Made by a program: the position numbers and the translations under genes. The notes beneath the pieces are model-generated. The model did no database searches. It was not told the origin of the DNA and saw nothing but the letters and a program-made list of their open reading frames with translations. A DNA stretch of 20,838 bases from a virus. Where the stretch lies: positions 1 through 20,838 of IMG/VR virus record IMGVR_UViG_3300021961_000771. One strand, given 5' to 3'. Below are positions 1 to 9,300 of this stretch, in pieces. Positions within the stretch are counted from its first letter, which is position 1. Each line of letters begins with the position of its first letter.

Positions 1-1574
1 ATGAGGTTCGTTTATGGACTGTTCCTTTACAAAGAAGTAAATTTGAAAATCATAGTTTATTCCCTGATGCAATAAATGGAAACTCATATACAGCATCAAC
101 CTCGGATTTATTATTCCGTTTAGATTTTGAATATCCAAAAGATAGAACTAAAGATTCGTTTATTAAAAACGTTGCTATAAATGAAAGCTATGCAGAACCA
201 TTTGCATCTGCAAGTAATATGTATTCGGCATCTGCGTATCCATATCAATATACACCATACGATAGAACTGTAACAGCTACTGTTCCATCATTGGGATTTA
301 ATGTTTCTAATAAAATTCGTTTTGAAGAACAAACATTAATAACTGATTTATCTCATAAAGTAAGAGCAACTAAAAAATCATTTGATAGAGCTCCAATAGA
401 CTCAAATCGTTTAGGATTATTCTTTTCTCCAATTAAGGAGCTAAATATGGATATTTTAAAAGCATTTGGTGATTTTAATATTGATAACTATATTGGTGAC
501 CCATCGGATGAATATAAAGATAATTACAAAGAATTAAGTACTCTTAGAAATTATTACTTTGAAAGACTTGATAGAAACATATACGAATACATTCAGTTAG
601 TAAGATATATAGATAAATCTCTTTTTGATGTACTTGATGATTTAGCACCTGCTAGAGCAAAGGTATCTAAAGGATTATTAATCGAACCTCACTATTTAGA
701 AAGAAGTAAAGTAAAATGGACTAAGCCTGAATCCGAAAGAAATGACTTTGATACTACAATTTCTACATTTGATGATGTTTCTATTGATTCTACATTGAAT
801 TACAATGAAGGTGAGTTAAATGCACAAGAGATAGCAACATTAGAAAGTAATTTAAATAACTTTGATGGTGTTGTTGATGCTAACGATGGTGTTATTTTAG
901 AAAGTACAAATCCAACATACGAATCATTAATCGATTACAATTTTGTAGATATATTGGAAACAGAATATCCTACATATCCATCTCAAGGTTCTGTTAATAT
1001 AGAATGTCCTACCGGAGAAAGTTTATATGGAGAAGTTGATTCATTTTCATCAACTCAAATTGGAATGGATAAAAATTCATTAGCTAATTTAGGTTATGGA
1101 TTATATGCAAAACGTGGTAATTCTGTATATAGAACTATTGATGGCATATTTGGAAACCTTGAAACTACTGGAAGTAGAGTTAGTGCATTTTTAGTAAAAG
1201 AAACTAAATCTAAAAAGAAAAAAGTACAAACAGGTGGATACCCAGCAACAACATCCGGTCCTGTTAAATATAGTACAATAACTACATTTGAAGATAAGTA
1301 CTATGTATCATTACTACCTTTTAGTGGAAGTATATCTATTGGAAACGATATAGTGCAGGTAACACCTATCAACGGATACCTCCCAACTCACTATAAATTT
1401 GTAAATGGATTGGGTGAAGGAATGCAACGTTCATTTTGGAAAGGTTCTCAGCAAACTTTAGCAACCACACCTGATGGATTGAGTCCTGTTGAAACATTTA
1501 CAACTAATCCTAACATACTTAGAGTGGCTAAGACTGGTAGAGGTAGTGGTGAACCAATACTTGAAGTAGATTAA
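1..1574 (+). CDS. Large phage structural protein, C-terminal part (5' end outside window)
   Basis: The reading frame is open from base 3 to the TAA at 1572-1574, so at least 524 codons are present and the gene begins before the window. The ATG at 219 is an internal methionine: the 72 codons before it are uninterrupted and read like the same protein (for example RLWTVPLQRSKFENHSLFPD and SDLLFRLDFEYPK). The visible part has no signal peptide or membrane segment and is rich in Tyr, Asn, Ser and Asp. A middle stretch, from about 85 to 170 residues after the internal Met, is more helical and charged (YIQLVRYIDKSLFDVLDDL). I recognise the style from large structural proteins of T4-like marine and Bacteroidota phages but cannot assign a particle position. 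Its place at the head of a run of late structural genes supports a virion role, probably tail or baseplate. Function is inferred mainly from context. Confidence 0.72.
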   Translation, partial: EVRLWTVPLQRSKFENHSLFPDAINGNSYTASTSDLLFRLDFEYPKDRTKDSFIKNVAINESYAEPFASASNMYSASAYPYQYTPYDRTVTATVPSLGFNVSNKIRFEEQTLITDLSHKVRATKKSFDRAPIDSNRLGLFFSPIKELNMDILKAFGDFNIDNYIGDPSDEYKDNYKELSTLRNYYFERLDRNIYEYIQLVRYIDKSLFDVLDDLAPARAKVSKGLLIEPHYLERSKVKWTKPESERNDFDTTISTFDDVSIDSTLNYNEGELNAQEIATLESNLNNFDGVVDANDGVILESTNPTYESLIDYNFVDILETEYPTYPSQGSVNIECPTGESLYGEVDSFSSTQIGMDKNSLANLGYGLYAKRGNSVYRTIDGIFGNLETTGSRVSAFLVKETKSKKKKVQTGGYPATTSGPVKYSTITTFEDKYYVSLLPFSGSISIGNDIVQVTPINGYLPTHYKFVNGLGEGMQRSFWKGSQQTLATTPDGLSPVETFTTNPNILRVAKTGRGSGEPILEVD

Positions 1575-1595
1575 GATTGAAAATATTAATTGGTT

Positions 1596-1603
1596 ATATT
1601 TAT
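1596..1603 (+). promoter_or_regulatory. Candidate late promoter octamer ATATTTAT
   Basis: ATATTTAT ends 31 nt before the ATG at 1635, in the 60-nt gap after the first structural gene. It is one of five copies sitting in gaps ahead of late-type genes. The late-promoter role is inferred from this shared placement; the gap is AT-rich, so a single copy alone would mean little. Confidence 0.42.
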
Positions 1604-1634
1604 TTTAGAAATAAAGCATTAAAAACAATATCAA

Positions 1635-2258
1635 ATGGCATATTTAGATAATACCGAAATTACCGTAGATGCAATTCTTACCAAAAAAGGAAGACAAAAA
1701 TTAGCATCTGGTCAATCATTAAACATTTCAAAGTTCGCTTTGGGTGATGATGAGATTGATTATACATTATACGAACCAGCACATCCAAAAGGTTCTGCAT
1801 ACTATGATTCAGCAATTAGAGCTATTCCTATTACGGAAGCCTCTCCCGATGAAACACAAGTATTAAGATATAAATTAGTAACCCTTCCAAAAGGAACTAC
1901 ACAAATCCCAACTGTAAGATTGGGTGTACCATCAATAGCTGTAAATCAGTTGGAAGGTGGTGTTGGATTAACACCAACAACTTCTCCTGCTGGAAACGCA
2001 AACGCAGGATACACTGTGGTATTAACCGACCAAAGAGCTGGTACATTGACTGTGACTAGAGGAGCAACTGCAGTAGGTAGTGTTCCTGTATTCTTAGGAG
2101 AAGAAATAACAACAACTGCACAGGTAGTAAGTGGTTTAGAATTTAGATTCACTCCAAATCCAAACTTAACAATTGATGTAGCAACTACATTGACCGTTTA
2201 TGGAAACGAAACTGGAGGTTCTCAAACTATACCTGTAACAGTAACATATAAAGCATAA
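1635..2258 (+). CDS. Phage virion structural protein with beta-rich C-terminal domain
   Basis: 207 aa. The N-terminal region (about residues 1-100, opening MAYLDNTEITVDAILTKKGR, then FALGDDEIDYTLYEP and SAYYDSAIRAIPITEA) is a module I recognise from structural proteins of T4-like marine and Bacteroidota phages, whose exact particle position is not known to me. The C-terminal half (about 105-207) is Thr/Val/Gly-rich with alternating strand patterns, ending TLTVYGNETGGSQTIPVTVT, which resembles an Ig-like beta-sandwich of the kind often displayed on phage surfaces. There is no signal peptide or membrane segment. The start has no Shine-Dalgarno sequence but an A-rich leader, as usual for Bacteroidota. 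The next structural gene follows after 13 nt, so the two are probably cotranscribed. The structural role is well supported by context; the Ig-like assignment is from pattern only. Confidence 0.7.
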   Translation: MAYLDNTEITVDAILTKKGRQKLASGQSLNISKFALGDDEIDYTLYEPAHPKGSAYYDSAIRAIPITEASPDETQVLRYKLVTLPKGTTQIPTVRLGVPSIAVNQLEGGVGLTPTTSPAGNANAGYTVVLTDQRAGTLTVTRGATAVGSVPVFLGEEITTTAQVVSGLEFRFTPNPNLTIDVATTLTVYGNETGGSQTIPVTVTYKA

Positions 2259-2271
2259 AAAGACATAAATA

Positions 2272-3513
2272 ATGGCACTAATAAATGACCCTAACGTAAC
2301 CGCCCAGATTGCTGCATTAGCAAACTCTGGTACGGTTGATACAAACCAAATTGTATCTATTTTAAATAGCGTATTACCAGCTGGTCAGCAAATCGCTTCA
2401 AACACAAGTGGTGTAACTACTGGTATTTACAAAAGATTTGGTGATTTTGATAAAGTTAATGCAAAAACGGAAGTAGTAACTACTGGTTTATGGACTGGTG
2501 ATTCTGGTTCTTTAGCACAATTCTTTACAGCATCCGCACAAACAACAGCAACTAGCGGATACTATTACGCTAATGTGTATGATTATAATCCAACAACATA
2601 CTCCGATTCAGCAGAGGTACAATTTGCAATTGCGTATGGACATGTACATGGAAGTGGTTCTATGACATTAGATGTTAATGATTCTGCACTTTTAGCAACT
2701 AAAGCAACTTACGCTCAATATAGAGCAATGTTATTAGACCCAACAGATACTAAATTCTCATTCCAAAATTCAGCTGGTACATTACAAGATTGTAACGCAG
2801 TTTACATTATCAATGTAGCTAGAGGTAGATATAGAGAAAAAATGGATGCTGGTAACTGGTCATTAAAATTAACGGCTGGTAATGGTACATTCACATTCAT
2901 TGATAATAGTGGTAAGAAATTTGGTGATGATTTGGGATTAAGTGGTAGAACATTTAAAGTTGTTTCTGGTTCTTTAAATTTAGGAACTGAAAATGAAGCA
3001 ACTATCAATACAACAACCGATGCATCAACTGGACAAGGATATGGTACATTCTATCCTGATAGAGGTATTATAGTTCTTAACGCTGAAGCAATCGGTGCTA
3101 CATTAGGTACTATTGCAAACCAAACAATTTACACAAAAGATGGTGCTATCATTCAAAGTGGTAGTGTAACCCCATCTCACTCAACTGGAGCTGAAATGTT
3201 TAATCAATATAGATTACTTCAGGCAATCCGTAGAGGTGGTGACTTCGAAGCACGTAGAACTGAAAATATCTCTACTCAGCATTTCTTTGTAAGAGCAACA
3301 AATAGAGAGTTTAACTATTCTAACAATCCTACATATATTGATGCGGATGGTTTCTTTGTAGAAGGTACATTTGAAACTGACCCACAAACATTCATTACAA
3401 CTGTAGGTTTATTAAACGATGCAAACGAATTGATTGCGGTGGCTAAAACATCACAACCAATTGTGAAATCCTTTGATAAGGAAGTTTTAATAAAAGTTAA
3501 ATTATCATTCTAA
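2272..3513 (+). CDS. Phage virion structural protein (T4-like marine phage family)
   Basis: 413 aa. I recognise this as a virion structural protein type common in T4-like cyanophages and related marine phages. Landmarks in order: a short helical N-terminus (1-40), KRFGDFD (about 54-60), a Tyr/Thr-rich beta region with AYGHVHGSGS (about 123-132), the segment NAVYIINVARGRYREKMDAG (about 174-193), IDNSGKKFGDD, GTFYPDRGIIVLNAEAI, then HFFVRATNREFNYSNNP followed by FITTVGLLNDANELIAVAK and a closing strand LIKVKLSF. The last roughly 200 residues are clearly paralogous to the product of 3600-4457. It follows the preceding gene by only 13 nt and is followed by a strong terminator, so it ends a late transcript. 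No enzyme motifs are seen. Tail or baseplate placement is likely but not shown by the sequence. Confidence 0.75.
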   Translation: MALINDPNVTAQIAALANSGTVDTNQIVSILNSVLPAGQQIASNTSGVTTGIYKRFGDFDKVNAKTEVVTTGLWTGDSGSLAQFFTASAQTTATSGYYYANVYDYNPTTYSDSAEVQFAIAYGHVHGSGSMTLDVNDSALLATKATYAQYRAMLLDPTDTKFSFQNSAGTLQDCNAVYIINVARGRYREKMDAGNWSLKLTAGNGTFTFIDNSGKKFGDDLGLSGRTFKVVSGSLNLGTENEATINTTTDASTGQGYGTFYPDRGIIVLNAEAIGATLGTIANQTIYTKDGAIIQSGSVTPSHSTGAEMFNQYRLLQAIRRGGDFEARRTENISTQHFFVRATNREFNYSNNPTYIDADGFFVEGTFETDPQTFITTVGLLNDANELIAVAKTSQPIVKSFDKEVLIKVKLSF

Positions 3514-3537
3514 TTAGAAAATAATATAATACGAAAG

Positions 3538-3570
3538 ACCCCCACACACACAATGGGGGTTTTTTATTTA
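3538..3570 (+). terminator. Strong intrinsic terminator between structural paralogs
   Basis: The stem ACCCCCA (3538-3544) pairs perfectly with TGGGGGT (3554-3560) around a 9-nt CA-rich loop, and is followed by a run of six T (3560-3565) and then ATTTA. It lies 25 nt after the stop of the 413-aa structural gene. It ends that transcript, so the next gene needs its own promoter. Confidence 0.92.
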
Positions 3571-3574
3571 AAGA

Positions 3575-3582
3575 ATATTTAT
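3575..3582 (+). promoter_or_regulatory. Candidate late promoter octamer ATATTTAT
   Basis: This copy sits 9 nt after the terminator T-run and ends 17 nt before the ATG at 3600. Because the strong terminator lies just upstream, a promoter is expected within these few bases, which makes this the best-supported of the five copies. The leader would be short. Confidence 0.52.
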
Positions 3583-3599
3583 ATAAAATCAAAACTTAG

Positions 3600-4457
3600 A
3601 TGTTAAAGGAAATTTCTAAATCGGATATTATAACAAGACCAATTAAAGTTTATAAAGAATGGACTTTGGATGAAAATGATATATTTCCTATTTTTGGTGA
3701 AAATCCAAATAATACTTTTATTGATGTAGATTCTGACGCTAAAAGTCAAGGGTTTAATAAAAAAGTAATTTACGAATCAATTAAAGCGCAATTTTACACA
3801 AACCCAGCAACAGCATCTGCTTTATTTGAAGTTGGTTTAAGAAAATCTTATGCATCTACCGATGAAAGAGTTTTGGAAAATGAAATGGCCATATTTTCAA
3901 TTCCACAACGATATTATGGGGAAGGTATTAAGGTAGGTACAGTTATTTTAGAAGATGAAACATTAAGTAGAACATATAGAGATGATGGATACTCTAATTT
4001 ATTAGATTCTGGTAGTAATATAAAAGGTAATGTATTTTATGATAGAGGATTAGTAGTTGTTACTAAAGATGTAGTTAGTGGTTCTGTATTAAATCAATTT
4101 ACTTTAAGTTATCGTTCAACCAAAACAATATATGAAAACGAAATATTTATTTCAGTATTAGAAAATGAATTCAATGTTTCACAAAACCCATCAGCGGTTG
4201 ATTTTAATGGAACTGATTTTGGTAAAATAAAATTAACATCAATAACATCATCGATAAATCCAACTGTAACTGGTGGATTTGCAGACTTCGAATACAGCTC
4301 ATCAATAGATAGAACTGGTTCATTTTTAGCACCCTATATTACTACGATTGGATTATATGATAATGATTTGAATATGGTGGCTGTAGCGAAACTGCCACAA
4401 CCAATAAAGTCACTACCAGATTATCCAGTAAACTTTATTATTCGTTTCGATACATAG
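3600..4457 (+). CDS. Phage virion structural protein, paralog of the preceding one
   Basis: 285 aa. From about residue 95 it matches the plan of the C-terminal half of the 413-aa protein just upstream. IFSIPQRYYGEGIKVGTVIL corresponds to the KKFGDDLGLSGRTFKV region, GNVFYDRGLVVVTKDVV to GTFYPDRGIIVLNAEAI, ENEFNVSQNP to NREFNYSNNP, and ITTIGLYDNDLNMVAVAKLPQPIKS to ITTVGLLNDANELIAVAKTSQPIVKS. The end, VNFIIRFDT, replaces VLIKVKLSF. It lacks the long N-terminal part of its paralog and instead begins with about 90 residues containing SKSDIITRPIKVYKEW. This looks like an old duplication giving two related virion components. No catalytic motifs are visible. It starts a new transcript after the terminator at 3538-3570. 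Confidence 0.72.
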   Translation: MLKEISKSDIITRPIKVYKEWTLDENDIFPIFGENPNNTFIDVDSDAKSQGFNKKVIYESIKAQFYTNPATASALFEVGLRKSYASTDERVLENEMAIFSIPQRYYGEGIKVGTVILEDETLSRTYRDDGYSNLLDSGSNIKGNVFYDRGLVVVTKDVVSGSVLNQFTLSYRSTKTIYENEIFISVLENEFNVSQNPSAVDFNGTDFGKIKLTSITSSINPTVTGGFADFEYSSSIDRTGSFLAPYITTIGLYDNDLNMVAVAKLPQPIKSLPDYPVNFIIRFDT

Positions 4458-4461
4458 TGTT

Positions 4462-4469
4462 ATATTTAT
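4462..4469 (+). promoter_or_regulatory. Candidate late promoter octamer ATATTTAT
   Basis: This copy lies in the 35-nt gap after the 285-aa structural gene and ends 23 nt before the ATG at 4493. Its flanks (GTT before) match those of the copy at 1596. Function is inferred from the shared placement. Confidence 0.42.
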
Positions 4470-4492
4470 AGGTAATTAAATAACTAAGAAAA

Positions 4493-4723
4493 ATGTCTAA
4501 AATAGTAGAATTATTATTAACTAAAAAGCCAAAAGATTCCCAAGCTAATACAAAAGGTATTGATAAGACTCCTATTGGCGTAGAATTCCCATTTCAAAAT
4601 TCGAAAGATTTGGTAAAAACTGATTTATCAAAACCAAGAGGTGGACAAATAGGTGGTACAACTGGAGGATTTAACCCATCTAAAAAATACGCAGATTCGG
4701 TTAATACTGCAAAAAATAAATAA
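4493..4723 (+). CDS. Small Lys-rich hypothetical protein
   Basis: 76 aa, not recognised. It is basic (many Lys) and low in hydrophobics after residue 10. A Gly-rich patch (PRGGQIGGTTGGFNPSKKYA, about residues 48-67) suggests a mostly disordered polypeptide. There is no signal peptide, membrane segment or known motif. The A-rich leader ACTAAGAAAA precedes the ATG. Its stop codon directly abuts the GTG of the GIY-YIG gene, so the two are probably translated in a coupled way. A candidate late octamer sits upstream, so a minor virion or packaging-related role is possible but unsupported. Confidence 0.6.
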   Translation: MSKIVELLLTKKPKDSQANTKGIDKTPIGVEFPFQNSKDLVKTDLSKPRGGQIGGTTGGFNPSKKYADSVNTAKNK

Positions 4724-5134
4724 GTGAGCTGGAAATTTAATGGAAATATTGTTACAGAGGAAAACACACCGGAAGGTGCAGTTGGTTTTGTCTATAAAAT
4801 GATACATGTCCCAACTGGTAGATTTTATATAGGGAAGAAATCCCTAAATCAAGTTCGAAGATTGAAGCCCCTTAAGGGTAAGACTAGAAAGAGAGTTGTT
4901 AGAAGTGCTTCCGATTGGGAGAAATACTATTCATCAAACGAATGGATTAAATCCGAAGTAAAAGAGGGTAGAGCTGGTGATTTTGAAAGAGAGATTATCC
5001 AGTTTTGCTTTTCCAAAAAATCCTTATCATATTACGAAATTAAATGGCAGTTTCATTACGATGTACTAGCCAACGAACAAGCAATAAACGAAAACCTTAT
5101 GGGAAAGTTTTTCCGTAGGGATATTATAAATTAA
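4724..5134 (+). CDS. SegE-like GIY-YIG nuclease
   Basis: 136 aa. The protein carries a GIY-YIG nuclease core: GFVY at residues 21-24 for the first motif, YIG at 35-37 for the second, basic residues at 45-46 and 54-60, WEKYYSS (65-71), and SYYEIKWQF (102-110) with Glu105 as the likely metal-binding glutamate. It ends with an Asn-containing segment near 122-124. This arrangement matches the SegE-type GIY-YIG domain family of T4-like phages. The start is GTG, immediately after the TAA of the preceding gene. No in-frame ATG occurs before codon 26, and starting there would delete the GFVY motif, so GTG is the best choice. No separate DNA-recognition domain is present, so it may be a free-standing mobile endonuclease or a recruited phage nuclease. 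Catalytic family is confident; target is unknown. Confidence 0.8.
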   Translation: MSWKFNGNIVTEENTPEGAVGFVYKMIHVPTGRFYIGKKSLNQVRRLKPLKGKTRKRVVRSASDWEKYYSSNEWIKSEVKEGRAGDFEREIIQFCFSKKSLSYYEIKWQFHYDVLANEQAINENLMGKFFRRDIIN

Positions 5135-5138
5135 AGTT

Positions 5139-5339
5139 ATGACAATACCTGAAATCGCAAAGAAGTACGGAATCTCCGAAGCTTATTTAAACGCAAAAGA
5201 TGATGCACTTCAAATAGCAGCAGCATCGTTAGTAGACCTTAAAGGAATGGTAACAAATAATGTACCAAGAGAACAAATTGCTAACAAATTACAATTTTTA
5301 GCAGATTTCCTTTATGATGTAAAGAATTCTAACCATTAA
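5139..5339 (+). CDS. Small helical hypothetical protein
   Basis: 66 aa, not recognised. It is probably all helical. The opening IPEIAKKYGISEAYLNAKDD (residues 3-22) resembles the first helices of a helix-turn-helix-like or adaptor fold, but is too short to assign. The second half (DLKGMVTNNVPREQIANKLQ, 33-52, then FLADFLYDVK) is amphipathic. The gene starts 4 nt after the stop of the nuclease gene, so it is probably the last member of that transcript. It ends just before the promoter of the primase operon. Confidence 0.58.
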   Translation: MTIPEIAKKYGISEAYLNAKDDALQIAAASLVDLKGMVTNNVPREQIANKLQFLADFLYDVKNSNH

Positions 5340-5371
5340 TTAGGTTATATCAGATAATTTTCGTATATTTG
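5340..5371 (+). promoter_or_regulatory. Bacteroidota-type housekeeping promoter for primase operon
   Basis: TATATTTG at 5364-5371 fits the -7 element TAnnTTTG. TTAG at 5340-5343, exactly 20 nt upstream, fits the -33 element TTTG at three of four bases. The ATG is 19 nt after the -7 box. The 13-mer TTCGTATATTTGT here (5360-5372) recurs exactly at 17464-17476 before the glycosylation operon. Confidence 0.82.
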
Positions 5372-5390
5372 TGGTATTAATATCCAAACT

Positions 5391-6329
5391 ATGCTATCTG
5401 GTAGGAATAAATTACAAATAATTACAATATTAGACTCTACACTTGGTGTGGGTTCATCCCTAAAGGGTAATGAACAGGCACATCATTGTCCATTTTGTAA
5501 CCACCACAAAAAGAAGTTACAAATCAACTTAGATACGCAAAGATGGCATTGTTGGGTATGTGATTCTAAAGGTAGAAGTATCTATTCACTACTCCGTAAA
5601 CTCAATGTGGATGTAAGAGACCTTAATAAGGTTAAAGATGTTTATGGTGATGAGCCTGAATATGATTCCAAAGAGGAGTATGTAGCTAAGTTACAATTAC
5701 CAAAAGAATTCAAACAATTATATTTCAAACCAACTGGTTCATTTAATCCATCATATAATCAAGCTATACACTATTTAAATAAAAGGGGTATTAAGAAAGC
5801 TGATATAGTAAAACATAATATTGGGTATTGTGAAGATGGATTATATGGTGGTAGAGTAATTATTCCATCTTATGATGATAGTGGTGAACTTAATTACTTT
5901 GTGGCCCGTTCTTTTTATGAAGATGAACCATACAAATATAAGAATCCACCTATTAGTAGGGATGTAATTGTATTTGAAAATCAAATCAATTGGAAAGAAC
6001 CTATCACATTAGTTGAGGGTGTATTTGACTCATTTTCAGTAAAGAGAAATGTAATTCCGTTGCTAGGTAAATTCTTACTTAGTAAATTGAAAAACAAAAT
6101 TATGGAGAATGGTGTTAAGGATGTAACAATTATGTTAGATTCGGATGCAGTTGATGATTCCACTAAACATACCGAATGGTTTCAGAAAAATGGGATTAGA
6201 GTAAAGAATATTATACCAACCGATAAAGATGCTGGTGAAATGGGATTTGAAAAAGTAAACGAACTATTGAAAGGTGCTAAAGAAACCGGATGGGATGATT
6301 TAGTACTTTCAAAACTAAATAATATATGA
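5391..6329 (+). CDS. DNA primase (zinc finger + TOPRIM, gp61/DnaG-like)
   Basis: 312 aa, close to T4 gp61 (about 340 aa). It would make RNA primers for lagging-strand synthesis together with a replicative helicase that is not encoded in this window. The N-terminal zinc ribbon has Cys33 and Cys36 (HHCPFCNHH) and Cys54 and Cys57 (WHCWVC), the usual template-recognition module. The central region holds an RxxIPxxDxxG-like stretch (GGRVIIPSYDDSGELNYFVA, 153-172). The TOPRIM part has the catalytic Glu209 in LVEGVFD and the DxD pair Asp250/Asp252 in IMLDSDA. There is no helicase domain. The gene is first in an operon behind a host-type promoter and overlaps the next gene by ATGA, implying translational coupling with the recombination nuclease. 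Early or middle expression is inferred. Confidence 0.88.
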   Translation: MLSGRNKLQIITILDSTLGVGSSLKGNEQAHHCPFCNHHKKKLQINLDTQRWHCWVCDSKGRSIYSLLRKLNVDVRDLNKVKDVYGDEPEYDSKEEYVAKLQLPKEFKQLYFKPTGSFNPSYNQAIHYLNKRGIKKADIVKHNIGYCEDGLYGGRVIIPSYDDSGELNYFVARSFYEDEPYKYKNPPISRDVIVFENQINWKEPITLVEGVFDSFSVKRNVIPLLGKFLLSKLKNKIMENGVKDVTIMLDSDAVDDSTKHTEWFQKNGIRVKNIIPTDKDAGEMGFEKVNELLKGAKETGWDDLVLSKLNNI

Positions 6330-9300
6330 ATAGATTAAAAACGATTTATCACATTGCGGATATACACATCCGTAACATCAAAAGACACAAAGAGTTTAGA
6401 GAAGTATTCTATGCTATGTTTGATGAGATTAAGAAAAGAGGAACTGATGATGCTATTATTTATTTAGCTGGAGATATTGCACATGCCAAATTGGAAATGA
6501 GTCCTGAATTGGTGAGTGAGATTAGTTGGTTATTTACCGAATGTAACAAATTGTGTACCACTATTGTAATTGCTGGTAATCATGATTGTAATATGAACAA
6601 TGCGGATAGGATGGATGTACTTACTCCAATTGTAGATGCATTAAAGTTACCAAATCTACATTATTTAAGAGATACACAAGTGTATGGGATTGGTGGAGTT
6701 GATTTTGCAGTATTCAGTATATTCGATAATAAAGATAATTGGCCTAAAGCTGATACTCTATTTGGTAATAAGAAGATTGCACTATTTCACGGACCTGTTG
6801 ATAACTCTACAACCGATGTAGGATATGTAGTTAGTAGTAGACACTTTACAACTGATATATTTGATGGATATGATTTAGCACTATTGGGAGATATACATAA
6901 AAGACAAGAAATGATTTCACCAAGCGGATGTAAGGTGGTATATGCTGGTTCATTGGTACAACAAAACTTCGGTGAAACCTTAGATAAGCACGGATTCTTA
7001 GCTTGGGATTTGGATACAATGACTTACGAAGAAATTGATATACAAAACGATTATGGTTATTACACTTTAGATGTTGATGGTGGTATTGTGCCGGATGTAA
7101 CTGATATGCCGAAGTTTCCTCGTTTAAGAGTGAGGATAACTAATACCGATACTGCTGATACAAAGAGAATGATGGCAGATATTACGGCAAAGTATGGTGT
7201 GGAAGATTTTACAATCATTCGTACCGATTCATTCCAAACTAAAAAGACAGGTGATAGAGAAGCAAGGTTGGAGGTAGATAGTGTGAGTGATATAAACCAT
7301 CAAAACTCTTTAATAGGGGAGTATGTGGAACGTATGATGCCATTCGTAACAAAGGAGGACTTAGCTGGGATAGAGAAAATCAATCGTGACATTAATAGTA
7401 GAGTACAACCATCAGAACTACAAAGGAATATAAGCTGGAAGCCTGTAAAGTTTGACTTCTCTAATATGTTCAGTTATGGCGAAGATAATATCATTAAGTT
7501 TGATAAGGTAAACGGACTGATGGGATTATTCGCACCAAACGCACAGGGTAAATCCAGTCTATTTGATGCAATCTCATTTTGTTTGTTTGACAAATGTAGT
7601 AGAGCGTATAAGGCAGCTTCAGTTATGAACAATAGGAAGCAGGACTTCCATTGCCAATTAGATTTCACTATTGATGGGGTAATGTACCATATCCGTAGAG
7701 AGGGTAGAACGATTAATAAAGGAAGAAACGTAAAGGTAGATGTGGACTTTTGGAGAGATAGTGATAGTGGAAGGGAATCTCTAAACGGAACGGAGAGAAG
7801 GGATACCAACCAAATCATTGAAACGTATGTAGGAAGGTATGATGATTTTGTAATGACAGCATTGAGTTTGCAAGGAAACAATGCCCTATTCATTGATAAA
7901 TCACAATCCGAAAGGAAAGACCTCCTTGCTCAATTTATGGGATTGGATATGTTTGATAAGCTGTATGAAACTGCAACGAATGACATTAAAGACGTGAACG
8001 CTCTTATCAGAAATTTCAAGCGTACTGATTTTACGACAGAATTAGCCCAAAAAGAAAACGACTTGAATGAGAAGAAGGTTGAGTATGGGGACTTGGATTT
8101 GGAGAAAAAAGAATTAGAAACTCGTAAAGCAGATTTAGAAGAACAAATTGTAAATCTATCGCAAGAAATAGTTCCAATTCAAGGTAACTTAGATATTGAT
8201 GAATTAAATAGTAAACTTAAAAAAATTGGTGAAGATTTAACAACTTGGGGAGATACTAAGTTTGATAAAACCATAAAACTTACGGAAGCAACGGAATTGG
8301 TTAGGGAAGCTAAAGAAATGATTAATTCTAAGGTTACTATTAATGGTACGGATATTGGGCAAGCTCAAATTGAACTAAATTTAGTTAATGGACAATTGAG
8401 AGAAACAAAACATCAGATTCAATTATTAGAACAATCAATAAATTCTAATAAAGAAAAATTAGCACACTTAGCAGAGCATGAGTATGACCCTAATTGTAAT
8501 TTTTGTATGAACAATGTATTCGTAAAGGATGCAAAAGAAACGGAAAGAAAATTAGCTGAGCAAAATAATCAATTGGAAACTCTTAATATATTGTTAGATG
8601 CTTTTAAAGTGCAATTGGAAGATTTGGATGGAGTTGAGGAGCAATTTGGTAAATGGAAAGAGTGGACTGATGAATATAAAAGATTAATTATTGTAAGAGA
8701 ACGATTAGAAGGTGATATTAGAAATGCAGATTCTAAAATTGAATTACTACAAACTCAAAAAGAAAATGTAAATGCTGATATTGTTAGATATAATGATAAC
8801 GAAGAAACAATCACTAAGAATCAGGCATTAGATATTCAAATTCAAAATGTTCGTAGATTAAAGCAAGGTGTGGAAAATCAAATATCGGATGTAAACAAAC
8901 TTATGCTGAAATTAATGTCAGAGGTGGGTGCCACAAAAACATTCATTGACAATATGAAAGCTAAGATGGAAGAAGTTAAGGAATTGGAAACTAAAAACCA
9001 ACTATACACATTCTACTTAGATGCAGTTAAGAAAGATGGAGTACCTTACGAATTAATATCTAAAGCACTTCCAGCAATTGAAAACGAAGTGAACAACATA
9101 TTAGGACAAGTGGTGGACTTCTCAATATCTATGGATACTGATGGAAAGAACATTAACGCTAGAATCGTTTATGAGGACCAGGAGTGGGCTTTAGAGATGT
9201 GTAGTGGTATGGAGAAGTTCATATCGGGATTAGCGATTAGAGTGGCTCTAATTAACATCTGTAACCTGCCTAGGCCTAACTTCTTAGTAATTGATGAAGG

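Noticed and set aside
219-221. ATG as the start of the first gene
   Set aside because: The frame continues open to base 3 with protein-like codons, so the start lies outside the window.
2272-3513. Tail sheath or major capsid protein
   Set aside because: No sheath- or capsid-like motifs; the landmarks instead match a separate virion protein type of T4-like marine phages.
3544-3553. CACACACA tract as a microsatellite or phase-variation repeat
   Set aside because: It is short and forms the loop of an intrinsic terminator outside coding sequence.
7474-7893. 139-codon open frame on the minus strand
   Set aside because: It lies wholly inside the nuclease fusion, opposite its conserved Walker A region, and its translation shows no domain pattern.
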